Source: Acidobacteriota bacterium
GTDB taxonomy: Bacteria > Acidobacteriota > Vicinamibacteria > Vicinamibacterales > UBA2999
NCBI GenBank assembly: GCA_963169195.1
Contig: CAUJDN010000018.1
Span: forward strand, 22,941-86,940
DNA: 64,000 bases
Reading direction: 5' to 3'
Below are positions 42,621 through 51,788 of this stretch, piece by piece. The notes under the pieces were generated by a model. That model saw nothing but the letters and a program-made list of their open reading frames with translations, ran no database searches and had not been told where the DNA came from. Both the position numbers and the translations under genes were made by a program. Numbering within the stretch: position 1 is the first letter of the stretch; every line of letters begins with the position of its first letter.

Positions 42621-44732
42621 TCACCGCCCACTCGTCGTGGGGTTCCGCGCCTTCAGGTGCCGGTCGAAGAAGTCCGCGGCGGCGGTGAAGGTGCGCACCC
42701 ATCGCTGGTGGAGCAGGAAGCCGTGAATCTCGTCCGGGAAGACGATCTGCTCCACGTGGACCTCGCGCTTCCGCAGCTGCTCCACCAGGTCCACCGTCTC
42801 CGTGAACGGCACGTTGCGGTCATCGTCTCCATGGACGACCAGCACGGGCGCGCGCCAGCCGTCGATGGACGCCATGGGCGACGACGCGTAGGCCAGCCGC
42901 GCCACGTCGGGCGACGCCAGCGGGTCGAACGACGGCTGGAAGTTGCGGATGACGATGGTCCAGTCGTGGACGCCGTGGATGTCCACGCCGGCGGAGAAGA
43001 GGTGCGGCGCGCGCGACAGCGCCAGGGCCGTCAGATACCCGCCGTACGATCCACCCCAGACGCCGATGCGCGCGGGATCCACGTCGGGACGGCCGCGCAG
43101 GTACAACCCGGCTCCCATCACGTCGTTGAACTCGCTCGCGCCGCCGGCGCCGTAGTTCATCGCCTCGCGGAACTCGAGGCCGTAGCCCGTCCCGCTGCGG
43201 TAGTTCACCGACAGCACGACGTACCCGCGGCTGGCGAGGTACTGATTGAAGGCGTATGTGTTGTGGTAGTAGTCCATGTAGTGCCAGCCGAGGAGCATCT
43301 GCCGGCGCGATCCGCCGTGGAAGAACACCACGGCGGGGTGCTTCGCCTCGCCGGTCGCGCGCGGCGTGAAGAGCTGCGCGTGCACCTGCAGGCCGTCGGC
43401 GGCGGTGATCACCACCGCCTCGGGCTCGACCAGCGCGGAGGCGGGGAATGACGATGGCACGGAGGCGGGCGCCATCTCGCGTGTCGCGCCGGAGGCGTCC
43501 TGCACGACGGGCTGCCCCGGCCGGCGCGCGTCGGCGCGCAGGTAGGCCACGCGGCCCTCGGCGAGCGGCGCGGGGCTCCACTCGATGGCCGGCCCGGTCG
43601 TGACCGCCTGCAGCGCCCCGCCCGGCGCCACGCGCCACACGTCCCGGCGATCGATGTCGCCCTGGTTCGAGCTGAAGTAGACGCGCGCGCGATCCGGCGC
43701 GACGACGACGTCCTCGACCTCGAAGTCGCCGGGCGTCAGCCGCGTGGCCTTCCCCCCCGTGGCCGCCACCGCGTAGAGGTGCTTCCATCCCTCGCGCTCC
43801 CACGGGAACACGAGGTGCCCGTCGGCCATCCAGACGAGCGGAGGCCCCGTGACACCCTGGAACACCGACCCGCGCCCGCGCTCGGCCCGCCACACCTCGC
43901 GGGCGGCCCCCGTCGCGACCTCCACGACGCGGATGCTCCACGGCTCCGCCTCGCGCACGGCGATGAACGGCGTGGTGCCGCTGTTCACGGGCTGGCGGAT
44001 GAAGGCGATCTGCCGGCCGTCGGGGGACCAGGCCGGCTCCACGTCCCGGTCCACGGACGGATCGAGGTACGTCACGGTCTTCGCGGCAGGGTCGTACACG
44101 CCGACGAACGCGTGGCTGTTGCGCGCGCTCACGAACGCGAGCGTCGATCCGTCGGGCGACCAGCGGAGCGAGCCCGCCGATCCGCGCGTCTGCGGCCCCG
44201 GCGCCGCCCCCATCGTGGCGCCGACGCTCGCGAGCCAGATCCGCCCCTTCTGCACGAAGGCCACGACATCGCCCTTCGGCGACACCGCGGCACCGTCGCC
44301 GGCCCCGATCCGCTGCGGCTCGCCGCCGGCCAGCGGCATCGCCCACACCGCCTGCTCCGTCCCCGCCGCGTCGCTCGTCGGGTTGGGGATCTCGCCGCCG
44401 CGGTTCGGGCCCCCGCCGCGCACGAACACGAGCGTCCGGCCGTCGGGCGTGAAGCGAAGCCCGCTCACCTCCTGGCCGTTGTCGCCCTCGAAGGCGGTGA
44501 GTCGCCGCCCGGTGAACGCCGGGCCTTCGGCCACCCAGATGTTGCGGGCGCCCCGCTCGTTGAACACCCACGCCACGGCCTGCCCGCCCGGCGACGCCAC
44601 GAGCCCCGTGGCGAACGGGGCGCTCATGATCTGGTCGATGGTGGGCGCGGGCGGCGCCTGCGCGGCGGGCCTCACGCCCCCCGCGGCGGCCATCGCCAGC
44701 AGAACGACCGGCAGGATCGTCGCACGCGTCAT
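42621..44732 (-). CDS. S9 family peptidase (prolyl oligopeptidase / DPP-like), exported
   Basis: This 703-residue serine peptidase has a signal peptide (ATILPVVLLAMAAAGGVRPA) after an ATG preceded by GGAGG. Residues about 30-440 form a WD-like propeller (LRFTPDGRTLVFVRG, LRWSPDGSTLAFVS, PAWSPDGRQIAFIR). The C-terminal alpha/beta hydrolase has the nucleophile GVWGGSYGGYL (Ser), the Asp in VVHGDDDRNVP and the His in DEIHGFLL. It is of the acylaminoacyl/dipeptidyl-peptidase type and probably trims oligopeptides in the periplasm. The next gene on this strand, a PHP hydrolase, ends 29 bp upstream of its start. Confidence 0.92.
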   Translation of the reverse strand: MTRATILPVVLLAMAAAGGVRPAAQAPPAPTIDQIMSAPFATGLVASPGGQAVAWVFNERGARNIWVAEGPAFTGRRLTAFEGDNGQEVSGLRFTPDGRTLVFVRGGGPNRGGEIPNPTSDAAGTEQAVWAMPLAGGEPQRIGAGDGAAVSPKGDVVAFVQKGRIWLASVGATMGAAPGPQTRGSAGSLRWSPDGSTLAFVSARNSHAFVGVYDPAAKTVTYLDPSVDRDVEPAWSPDGRQIAFIRQPVNSGTTPFIAVREAEPWSIRVVEVATGAAREVWRAERGRGSVFQGVTGPPLVWMADGHLVFPWEREGWKHLYAVAATGGKATRLTPGDFEVEDVVVAPDRARVYFSSNQGDIDRRDVWRVAPGGALQAVTTGPAIEWSPAPLAEGRVAYLRADARRPGQPVVQDASGATREMAPASVPSSFPASALVEPEAVVITAADGLQVHAQLFTPRATGEAKHPAVVFFHGGSRRQMLLGWHYMDYYHNTYAFNQYLASRGYVVLSVNYRSGTGYGLEFREAMNYGAGGASEFNDVMGAGLYLRGRPDVDPARIGVWGGSYGGYLTALALSRAPHLFSAGVDIHGVHDWTIVIRNFQPSFDPLASPDVARLAYASSPMASIDGWRAPVLVVHGDDDRNVPFTETVDLVEQLRKREVHVEQIVFPDEIHGFLLHQRWVRTFTAAADFFDRHLKARNPTTSGR

Positions 44733-44761
44733 CTCGGCCTCCGTTCCCGTGCGCGAGCGGC

Positions 44762-45868
44762 TCACCGCGGCGCCCCGGCGCCCACCGGCACCGGCTGCGT
44801 CCACGCGACCGCACCGTTCGACTCGAGGACCTTCGCGCGCACGTAGCCCTCGTCGCCCGTGAACTCGTAGGTCGCGGCGTCGCCGGCGACCTCCCGCAGC
44901 ACGCGCCCGCCCCGCCCGATGAACTGGATGCGGTACTTGCTGATCCCCGCAACCTTCACGGCCACCTTCACCCCCGCGGCCGTGGCCTCGACGGCGGCCA
45001 ACTCCACGCCCGTGGACGAGTAGAACTCGCCGCGATCGAGCGCCTCGACCAGCGCGCGGGGCTCGAGCGCCGCCGCTCTCACGAAGACCCACCCGTGCCC
45101 GGGCGTGGAGGCCGTCGGGTCCCATGGCCGCTTGAAGTGGTGCGCATCGTCCACGGCGATGCCGTAGAGCATCCGTCCGCTGGAGAGCACGCGGTCCCAC
45201 ACCTCTTCGAGGCCGGGCACGCCGCCCCCGCCCAGGTTGTGGACGGTGGGATGGCCGTTGTACACCTCGAACAGCCGCGTGCGCTGCACCGCGGCGAGCT
45301 CGTCGGCCGTGATCGCCCAGACGAAGTTCGGATGGTTGATGCTCGGCACGCCGCGCGCGCCGCGGATGGCGTCCACCATGCCCTGCAGCATCGCGACGAC
45401 CGTCCCGGCCTGCGGCGGATCCACGAGGCGATCCACGTCGAAGCCGTTCACGTGAACGGGCTTCCGGTCCACGACGCCCGACACCTCCTCGCCCTTGACG
45501 ACGAGGAACTTCCCGGGCGCGCCCTGCACGGCGTTCAGGCCGTCCACCCCGGTGAGGAAGTTGTGGTCGGTCAGCACGAGGAAGTCGTAGCCGTGCTCGC
45601 GGTACCACCGCACGACCTCGTCTGGCGTCGAGTCGCCGTCGCTGTTGAGCGTGTGCGTGTGGAGGTTGCCCTTGAACCAGCGCGCGGCAGGCGACGCCTG
45701 CGCGACGCCGATGGACGCGTCGAGGCCGCGTGCGCCGGCGGCGGCCATGCGCGCCGCCGCGGCCGCGCCGCCCAGCGACACGACCAGCAGCAGGGCCAGC
45801 GGCCGCCTACGCGACCGGAGCCACGAACGGAAGTGCGGTGACGAGTGCTGACCTGCGCGTGGCGCCAT
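44762..45868 (-). CDS. CehA/McbA-type PHP-domain metallohydrolase, exported
   Basis: This 368-residue protein has an Arg-rich N-terminus and hydrophobic segment (RRRPLALLLVVSLGGAAAAA) that looks like a signal peptide or anchor. The PHP domain has KGNLHTHTLNSDGDSTPDEV (HxH), YDFLVLTDHNFLTG (DH), VVKGEEVSG (Glu), SINHPNF (His) and GIAVDDAHHF (Asp-His). A C-terminal beta domain follows (FYSSTGVEL, YRIQFIGRGGRVL). CehA-like enzymes hydrolyse phospho- or carboxyl-esters; the substrate here is unknown. With this start the gene overlaps the 3' end of ygfZ by 62 bp, and no better start is visible. Confidence 0.78.
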   Translation of the reverse strand: MAPRAGQHSSPHFRSWLRSRRRPLALLLVVSLGGAAAAARMAAAGARGLDASIGVAQASPAARWFKGNLHTHTLNSDGDSTPDEVVRWYREHGYDFLVLTDHNFLTGVDGLNAVQGAPGKFLVVKGEEVSGVVDRKPVHVNGFDVDRLVDPPQAGTVVAMLQGMVDAIRGARGVPSINHPNFVWAITADELAAVQRTRLFEVYNGHPTVHNLGGGGVPGLEEVWDRVLSSGRMLYGIAVDDAHHFKRPWDPTASTPGHGWVFVRAAALEPRALVEALDRGEFYSSTGVELAAVEATAAGVKVAVKVAGISKYRIQFIGRGGRVLREVAGDAATYEFTGDEGYVRAKVLESNGAVAWTQPVPVGAGAPR

Positions 45869-46814
45869 CGAGGACCTCGAGATGCGTGCCGGGGTTGACG
45901 AAGTCGCGATGAACATACCCCAGCGCGATGACGCGGCCAAGACGCGGCGAAAAAGCGGCGCTGGTCACGTGGCCGACGGCGCGATCGCCGGCGTGGATGG
46001 GCGCGCCCGACGCCGGGGCCGGCCTGTCCCGGGCCCCGTCGAGGGAAGGTCCGGCGCTCCGCGCCTCGTCCAGCGTCAGGCCCACGAGCTGCTTCGCCAC
46101 GCGCCCGCCCCCGCGCTGGGTCACCCGGACGATGAGCTCCTGCCCGACGTAGCAGCCCTTGGTGAACGAGATGGCACGCTCCGCGATGCCGGCCTCGAGC
46201 GGGATGGTGTCCCCGGTCATGTCCACGAGGAACTTCGGCACCCCCGCCTCGATGCGCACCACGTCGAACGTGTCGAGGTCCACCTCCATCGCGCCGCGAA
46301 GCCCCGACAGCCCGTGCGCCTCGAGCAGCGCGTCGAGGTCCCCGTAGGCGACGAGCGCGGGCACACCGTACGTGTCATCGGCCACGAGCACTCCTGCACC
46401 CGCCTTCGCTCGCCCTTCGTCCCCGGCGAGCTTCGGCGAGACAAGCCCTTGCACCCCGGTACCCATGACGTGCGTGCACGGCATCTCCCCGCTCACGTCG
46501 GCGACCTGCACGTCCTCGGCGAAGATCAACCCGTCCAGCCGCGCGGCCAGGTCCGCCGCGAGGGGCGCGGGCACGTCCAGCAGCAGGGCCTCGTCGGTCG
46601 CCACGACCCAGAGGTCCGCGATCATCCGGCCCTGCGGGGTGAGATATGCGCTATAGAGCCGCTGTCCCGGGGCGAGCGCCCGCACGTCGTTGGTCACCAG
46701 CCCCTGCAGCCAGGTGGCGCGATCGGCCCCGCAGAGGCGGATGACGCCCCGATCGGTCCGCCGGACCACGGCGGTCCCGGACCGGAGCGCGTCGTATGCC
46801 GGGAGGGAGGACAT
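45807..46814 (-). CDS. ygfZ: YgfZ/GcvT-domain folate-binding protein with in-frame repeat insertion
   Basis: This 335-residue protein is YgfZ (IBA57-like), a folate-dependent helper in maintaining Fe-S enzymes such as MiaB. The signature KGCYxGQE is present as TKGCYVGQELIVR. The N-terminal GcvT-like fold has VIRLCGADRATWLQGLVTNDV and YLTPQGRMIADLWV. Residues about 121-141 (GVQGLVSPKLAGDEGRAKAG) are encoded by a copy of a dispersed repeat whose second copy lies just upstream of the gene. The insertion keeps the frame and falls in a loop between two domain strands. TAAGAT lies 8 nt before the ATG. Confidence 0.9.
   Translation of the reverse strand: MSSLPAYDALRSGTAVVRRTDRGVIRLCGADRATWLQGLVTNDVRALAPGQRLYSAYLTPQGRMIADLWVVATDEALLLDVPAPLAADLAARLDGLIFAEDVQVADVSGEMPCTHVMGTGVQGLVSPKLAGDEGRAKAGAGVLVADDTYGVPALVAYGDLDALLEAHGLSGLRGAMEVDLDTFDVVRIEAGVPKFLVDMTGDTIPLEAGIAERAISFTKGCYVGQELIVRVTQRGGGRVAKQLVGLTLDEARSAGPSLDGARDRPAPASGAPIHAGDRAVGHVTSAAFSPRLGRVIALGYVHRDFVNPGTHLEVLDGATRRSALVTALPFVAPVA
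46391..46454 (-). repeat. Dispersed ~61-bp repeat, copy 1, inside ygfZ
   Basis: On the ygfZ coding strand this segment matches the copy at 46842-46904 at 54 of the first 61 positions, sharing the core CTCGCCGGGGACG and ends GTGCA..GGTGCAG. It is in inverted orientation relative to copy 2, 388 bp apart, and is translated within ygfZ. No transposase is nearby; it resembles non-autonomous REP- or MITE-like elements. Confidence 0.75.
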
Positions 46815-46841
46815 GGACTACGATCTTAACGGGTGCAGCGG

Positions 46842-46904
46842 GTGCAGGGGCTTGCCGCGCCGGAGCTCGCCGGGGACGCAGGGCGAGCGGAGGCAGGTGC
46901 AGAG
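46842..46904 (+). repeat. Dispersed ~61-bp repeat, copy 2, before the hydrolase gene
   Basis: The second copy of the repeat found in ygfZ. It ends 9 bp before the hydrolase ATG, and its terminal AGAGG is placed suitably as that gene's Shine-Dalgarno. It lies in the 99-bp divergent intergenic region. Confidence 0.75.
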
Positions 46905-46913
46905 GCGTGTAGC

Positions 46914-48587
46914 ATGCTGAGGCTTGGGCTCGTGTCGTTCGGGTTGGCGGTGGCTGCGGTGGGGCTGATCGGGCAGGAGCGTCCGCTCCAGGCGCCCACC
47001 GAGCCGGGCAGCACGTCGTACCTCGTGTTCCTGCGCCAGCAGCCGGTCGGGCGCGAGGAAGTGACCGTCGTGCGCGGCGCGGAGGGCTGGACCGTGCGCG
47101 GCACCAGCCAGCTGGGCGTGCCCATCGACATCACCACGCGCCGTGCGGAGATCCGGTACGACGCCGAGTGGCGCCCGGTGTCCGCCCTGGTCAACAGCCT
47201 CGCCCGCGGCCAGGAGATCGAGCTGCGCACGACCTTCGAGGACGGCAAGGCCTCGAACGAGATCGTCGCCCAGGGCAAGACCACGCCCAAGGTGGACGAC
47301 GTCTCGGCCGACGCCGTGGTGCTGCCGAACACCTTCCTCGGCTCGTATGCGGCGCTGGCGCATCGCCTGCGGGGCCTCGCGGTCAACGCGGAGCTGCGCG
47401 CCTACGTGGCGCCGCAGATCGAAGTGCCGGTGCGCGTCGCCGCCACGGCCAGCGAGCGCATCGACACGCCGAAGGCATCCATTGCCGCCACGCGCTTCTC
47501 GCTGAAGATCGTCAACCCGCCGCCCGCGGGCGAGATCGACGCGGTCGTCTGGATCGACGAGCGGGGCGGCCTGCTCCGCCTGAGCATCCCGGGCCAGGTC
47601 CTGGAGATGGCACGCGAGGACATCGCGTCGGCCGCCACGCGCACGGCGTCCTTTTCCATTCCCGGCGACGAGCGCGTGTCCATCCCCACGCTCGGCTTCA
47701 ACCTCGCGGGGACGCTGGCCAGGCCGGCGGGCGCCACGGGCCCGCTGCCGGCCGTCGTACTGATTGGCGGCTCCGGCCCGACCGACCGGGACGAAACCGT
47801 GTTCGGCATCCCGGTGTTCGGCCACCTCGCGAAGGGCCTCGTCGAGGCGGGCTTCACGGTGGTGCGCTACGACAAGCGCGGCGTGGGCCAGAGCGGCGGC
47901 CGCGCCGAGTCGGCCGCGCTGAACGACTACGCCGAGGACGCCCGCGCCGTCGTCCGCTGGCTCGGGCGGCGGAAGGACGTGGACCGGGACCGCATCGCCG
48001 TCGTCGGGCACAGCGAAGGCGCGGCGGTGGCGATGATCCTGGCCACGCGCGAGACGCGCGTGAAGGCCGTGGTGCTCGTCGCGGGCCCCGGCACCACCGG
48101 CGCCGAGCTGGTGCTCGAGCAGCAGCGCCATCAGCTGGACGTCATGAAGGTGGACGCCTCCGAGCGCGCGGCGAAGATCGCCTTGCAGGAGCGGATCCAC
48201 GCGGCCGTGCTGAAGGGCACGGGCTGGGAGGGGGTGCCGGACGGCGTGCGCAAGGCCGCCGACACGCCGTGGTTCCAGAGCCTGCTCGCGTTCGACCCGG
48301 TCCGGGTGATGAAGGACGTGGATCAGCCGGTGCTCATCGTGCAGGGCGAGCGGGACGTGCAGGTCGCGCCGCACCATGCCGACAAGCTGCTGGCGCTGGC
48401 GCAGGCGCGGAAGCGGACCGTGGACGAGCAGCTGCTGAAGGTGCCGGGCGTGAACCACCTGCTGGTGCCCGCGACGACCGGCGAGGTGTCCGAGTACGCC
48501 TCGCTCGGCGGCGCGGAGGTCGCGCCGGCCATCCCGGCCGGCATCGGGTCGTGGCTGACGAAGGCGATGGGGGTGGGCAGGAAGTAG
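46914..48587 (+). CDS. Exported alpha/beta hydrolase
   Basis: This 557-residue protein has a signal-like N-terminus (LGLVSFGLAVAAVGLIG). Residues about 30-240 form a beta-rich region (YLVFLRQQPVGREEVTVV, FSLKIVNPPPAGEIDAVVWI) of unknown type. The C-terminal alpha/beta hydrolase domain has the oxyanion block LIGGSGPTDRDE, VVRYDKRGVGQSGG, the nucleophile elbow VVGHSEGAAVAM (Ser), an Asp candidate in IVQGERDVQV and the His in VPGVNHLLV. This two-part layout is common in exported esterase/peptidase-like proteins. The ribosome-binding site is supplied by the dispersed repeat. Substrate unknown. Confidence 0.85.
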   Translation: MLRLGLVSFGLAVAAVGLIGQERPLQAPTEPGSTSYLVFLRQQPVGREEVTVVRGAEGWTVRGTSQLGVPIDITTRRAEIRYDAEWRPVSALVNSLARGQEIELRTTFEDGKASNEIVAQGKTTPKVDDVSADAVVLPNTFLGSYAALAHRLRGLAVNAELRAYVAPQIEVPVRVAATASERIDTPKASIAATRFSLKIVNPPPAGEIDAVVWIDERGGLLRLSIPGQVLEMAREDIASAATRTASFSIPGDERVSIPTLGFNLAGTLARPAGATGPLPAVVLIGGSGPTDRDETVFGIPVFGHLAKGLVEAGFTVVRYDKRGVGQSGGRAESAALNDYAEDARAVVRWLGRRKDVDRDRIAVVGHSEGAAVAMILATRETRVKAVVLVAGPGTTGAELVLEQQRHQLDVMKVDASERAAKIALQERIHAAVLKGTGWEGVPDGVRKAADTPWFQSLLAFDPVRVMKDVDQPVLIVQGERDVQVAPHHADKLLALAQARKRTVDEQLLKVPGVNHLLVPATTGEVSEYASLGGAEVAPAIPAGIGSWLTKAMGVGRK

Positions 48588-48610
48588 GTTCGCGGGTTCC
48601 CGGGTTCCCG
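48587..48610. repeat. Octamer tandem array GGTTCSCG (3 units)
   Basis: Three 8-bp units (GGTTCGCG, then GGTTCCCG twice) begin on the last base of the hydrolase stop codon. They share the GGTTC core of the arrays at 15961, 16800 and 18757. Confidence 0.65.
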
Positions 48611-48646
48611 GGGCGAACCCTCCCGCGACCACACCGCCGATCCCGC

Positions 48647-49927
48647 CTACGGCGGCGTGATCTCGAAGCGTCCCACATCGAGCAGGATGGTGCGCCGGTC
48701 CGTCGTCGTCCCGAACTGCGGGAAGGCGATGGGCGCCAGGTCGAAGAGCGGCACCCGCGCCACGGCAGCCAGCGAGCTGTCGCGCAGGACGATCTCGCCG
48801 GCCCGGAACGGGTTGGCGCCCGATCGGACACTGTCCACCCACGTGTCCAGCGCCCCGGCGCCGTTCGACATCACTTCCACCTGCAGGTCGTCGAACACCG
48901 GCGCCCCGGGGTAGTACTCCACGCCGGAGGGCCCCGTCGTCACGAGCTTCGCCAGCCTCGCGCGCACGCTGCTGATTCGCGCCGCCAGGCTGATGTCGTC
49001 CGAGCCGATGCGCAAGGAGAAGCCGGACTCGCGAAACCTCGGCCCGGTGACGGCGCCCGGCAACGAACCGCCGCCGGAGGCGCTCTGTATCGTGCCCGGC
49101 ACCACGATCAGGGTGATGGTGCCGTCCTGCTGCCCGTCCGCCGAGAGTTCCGAGACGGCGATGTCGCGCACGAAGGCGTTCTGAATCTGGAGGCGGCTCA
49201 CGCTCATCCCTGCCTGCGTGAGGGCGTGCACGGTGATGTTGCGACGAACGTCGATGCCCTGCAACGTGTCGGCAATCCAATCGAGCAGCTCTGGCGCCAG
49301 CGCACTGAATGTCAGGTGACAGTCTTCCAGCTCGCCGCCGATGGTCTTCTCGTAGCACCCGCGGAATTCGCGGAGGTGCACGGTCGAGGAGGGCATCTCG
49401 AGCGCGAAGGACCCGGCGTACGGCGGAGGCGGCGGCGGTGCGACGGCCACGCCCGTTCCCGGCGGGCCCGGGGGCCCTGCCGGTCCGGCGGGGCCTGCGG
49501 GCCCGGCGGGGCCGGCGTCACCCGGCTCGCCCTTGTCGCCCTTTTCTCCCTGCGGGCCCGCGGGCCCTGCGACGCCCGGCGGGCCGGGCTCTCCCTGGGG
49601 TCCTGCGGGTCCCGGCGGTCCGGGTGGGCCCTGGGTCAGTTCGGGCAGCAAGGTGACGCTCAGGTCGTTGTTGCCGGCGAGGACGGCGACCGTGCGCGTG
49701 TCGGGTCTCCATCCCGAACCCGGAATCGTCACCGTCACGACATGATCGCCGACGGCAAGCGACACCGACGTCGGCGTGACCTTGGCCGCTGGCGTGCCGT
49801 CGATGATCACGGTGGCACCGGACGGGAACGACGTGACCTTGAGCACGCCGTTCTGTGCCGCGGCGGGCACTGCCGTGACGAGAAGGGTGCCGGCCAGCAG
49901 GGCCGGGATGCAGACGCGAAGCTTCAT
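48647..49927 (-). CDS. Secreted PEGA / collagen-like protein with possible tail-tube-like C-terminal domain
   Basis: This 426-residue protein starts at an ATG behind GGGAGAGG and has a signal peptide ([18 protein letters not shown]). Residues about 25-95 form a PEGA domain ([20 protein letters not shown]). Residues about 98-155 are a collagen-like stretch of about 19 Gly-X-Y triplets ([20 protein letters not shown] and similar). The remaining 265 residues are mostly beta-strand; the [17 protein letters not shown] and [19 protein letters not shown] segments recall Hcp/T4 gp19 tail-tube-like proteins, but this is weak. A trimeric surface fibre is a plausible picture. It has no evident operon partners. 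Confidence 0.7.
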   Translation of the reverse strand: MKLRVCIPALLAGTLLVTAVPAAAQNGVLKVTSFPSGATVIIDGTPAAKVTPTSVSLAVGDHVVTVTIPGSGWRPDTRTVAVLAGNNDLSVTLLPELTQGPPGPPGPAGPQGEPGPPGVAGPAGPQGEKGDKGEPGDAGPAGPAGPAGPAGPPGPPGTGVAVAPPPPPPYAGSFALEMPSSTVHLREFRGCYEKTIGGELEDCHLTFSALAPELLDWIADTLQGIDVRRNITVHALTQAGMSVSRLQIQNAFVRDIAVSELSADGQQDGTITLIVVPGTIQSASGGGSLPGAVTGPRFRESGFSLRIGSDDISLAARISSVRARLAKLVTTGPSGVEYYPGAPVFDDLQVEVMSNGAGALDTWVDSVRSGANPFRAGEIVLRDSSLAAVARVPLFDLAPIAFPQFGTTTDRRTILLDVGRFEITPP

Positions 49928-50198
49928 GTGAACCTCTCCCGTTGTGAGTGCCGGTCGCGTGCACGGCAGTCGCGCGCACGGGACGGCTGGCAGCTTCTGC
50001 AACACGAGTACCAGTCGAGGTGGCGCACAAGGTGGGACGTTGGCTGACGACCGATGAGGGAGTCCGCCAGGAGGCAGAGTAAGGAACCTCAATGGCAGGA
50101 TTGTTCACGAGCGCTGGGAGCCTCGGCGCCGCTTCGACGCGTGCGGGTTGGGAATCAGGTCTCGACAGCCCGATTGCGCAAGCGGACCACGCTTGCGC

Positions 50199-51788
50199 TC
50201 AGTTCCTGAGGCCGAGTTGCGTCCAGAGTCCGCAGTGATCGTGATGGGCGGCGAAGGCGAACTGACCGTCGTCCGTCGCCGGGGGTGCCATCGCAAAGCG
50301 CCGCCCAACCTCCTGTCGGAGGGCAGCGGGATCGTTGGGTAGCACTTCCTCTCCGAGGGCATCGGTGTAGAAGATGGTGCGCTCGGCATCGTGCTGCTCT
50401 GCGTTCAGCACGTAGCCCACGGCGTGATAGGCCACGCGATCGCAGCCGCGAGCCGAGGACCAGTCGAGCCCGTCGCGGTTGATTGCCGCCATCGCAGGGT
50501 CCCAGACGTAGAGCAGGCGGGCTGGATTGCCGGGATCGAGTGCCGTGATCGGCCCCATGACACCAGTACCGACCCAGCCGAGATACACCGGGCGCTCCTG
50601 GAATCGGATCCCGACGGTGAGTCCCCACGCCTCGATTGGATGTTGCAGCTGACATGCAGGATCCAGCACGGTGGCTCGCTTGCCTGCCGGAGCCGGAGGC
50701 GCACAGATCGACTCGGTTCCACCAGAGTCTGCCATCGCCTGGATGGCGACTCGGACGCCGCCCGGGCCCGAGACGCGCTGCTCCAGCGAGTGATACTGGA
50801 TGCCGAAGCGCTGGGGGTCACCCGTGCCCATGTGCAGCACGATGCGCGAGTCGACGACGCTTGATGCACCCTGCGCGTCCACGTCGCCGTGATTGGCCAC
50901 GAATACCTTGTAGCCCTCGTGGGTCTCGAACTGGCCCATCCGTCGGCTGATGTAACCGAAGCGGACCGGGGCACTGCGAATATCCACGTTTGCCTGGGCG
51001 TGAGGATCGTCACCGTGCTCGTGGGCATAGACGCAGCCGCTCGGATCGCGCTGCGGGTGCCACGTCCGGTATCGATAGCCGTCTCCGCCGTCTACGGCGT
51101 AGGCATCGTGGAGTGCCGCCGTGCACGTACCGAGGGCCTGTGGATCCACTTCGCCGTAAATCGGGGCGGCGGTCGCAAGGCCAACGGCGACAACAGTCTC
51201 GGCCGAAGCCGGACCGAGGCCGCATGGTCCGACGGTCCGCACTCGCACGAAATAGCGGCCCGGAGGAGCATGAATCATGAATCGTGTTCCAGTGGCGGGA
51301 AGTGAGGCGATGTCGGTCACGCCCGGCGCGGATCCCGCCTCGATCCTGTAAGTCGCGTTCTCGTCCCCCTCCCATCCAAGGCCCACCAGCGTGCCGCTGA
51401 CCGTCGCGTCCAGTGCAGACGGCGGCGGGGGAGGCACACAGCTGACCCGCACGACTACCTCGTTCGACGGGGTGGTCCAGCCCGCCCCGATCGTTGCGCG
51501 GACGCGGACGTAATAGGTTCCGACGGGCACATGCTGAAACATCGCAGGTGGCGATGTGACTGCAACCATTGCGAGATTTGTGAGGCCCGGTGCCGAGCCC
51601 GCCTCGACCCGATGCCCGACTGCATCCGCGGGGGCGGTCCAAGTCAGAGTGACCGAGCCGCCAGTCACGCGAGCGGTGAGGCCGCTGGGACCGGATTGGG
51701 CGAGCAGCGGGCCACTCGATTGCGTCGGCGCCATGACGAGCATGACCGTCGCGGCCAGCGCCATGCCGCCCTTGTGCCGTCGTTGCAT
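50199..51788 (-). CDS. Secreted protein with two fibronectin III domains
   Basis: This 529-residue exported protein has a signal peptide after an ATG preceded by GGAGAGGAG. Two FN3 domains follow (about residues 33-115, TARVTGGSVTLTWTAPADAV, and 120-205, DATVSGTLVGLGWEGDENAT), separated by a poly-proline linker. The 320-residue C-terminal part is not recognised; it contains HEHGDDPHAQANVDIRSAPV, paired cysteines (GTCTAA, SGCVY, SICAPP) and a final HHDHCGLW. The His/Asp-rich segments could bind metal, which is a guess. The FN3 domains are of the same subtype as in the protein at 14472-15842. The 271-bp gap downstream of it, before the collagen-like gene, shows no gene. Confidence 0.7.
   Translation of the reverse strand: MQRRHKGGMALAATVMLVMAPTQSSGPLLAQSGPSGLTARVTGGSVTLTWTAPADAVGHRVEAGSAPGLTNLAMVAVTSPPAMFQHVPVGTYYVRVRATIGAGWTTPSNEVVVRVSCVPPPPPSALDATVSGTLVGLGWEGDENATYRIEAGSAPGVTDIASLPATGTRFMIHAPPGRYFVRVRTVGPCGLGPASAETVVAVGLATAAPIYGEVDPQALGTCTAALHDAYAVDGGDGYRYRTWHPQRDPSGCVYAHEHGDDPHAQANVDIRSAPVRFGYISRRMGQFETHEGYKVFVANHGDVDAQGASSVVDSRIVLHMGTGDPQRFGIQYHSLEQRVSGPGGVRVAIQAMADSGGTESICAPPAPAGKRATVLDPACQLQHPIEAWGLTVGIRFQERPVYLGWVGTGVMGPITALDPGNPARLLYVWDPAMAAINRDGLDWSSARGCDRVAYHAVGYVLNAEQHDAERTIFYTDALGEEVLPNDPAALRQEVGRRFAMAPPATDDGQFAFAAHHDHCGLWTQLGLRN

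Noticed and set aside
49440..49640. GC-rich periodic stretch considered as a noncoding repeat
   Set aside because: The period-9 pattern comes from the collagen-like Gly-X-Y codons of the gene on the minus strand.
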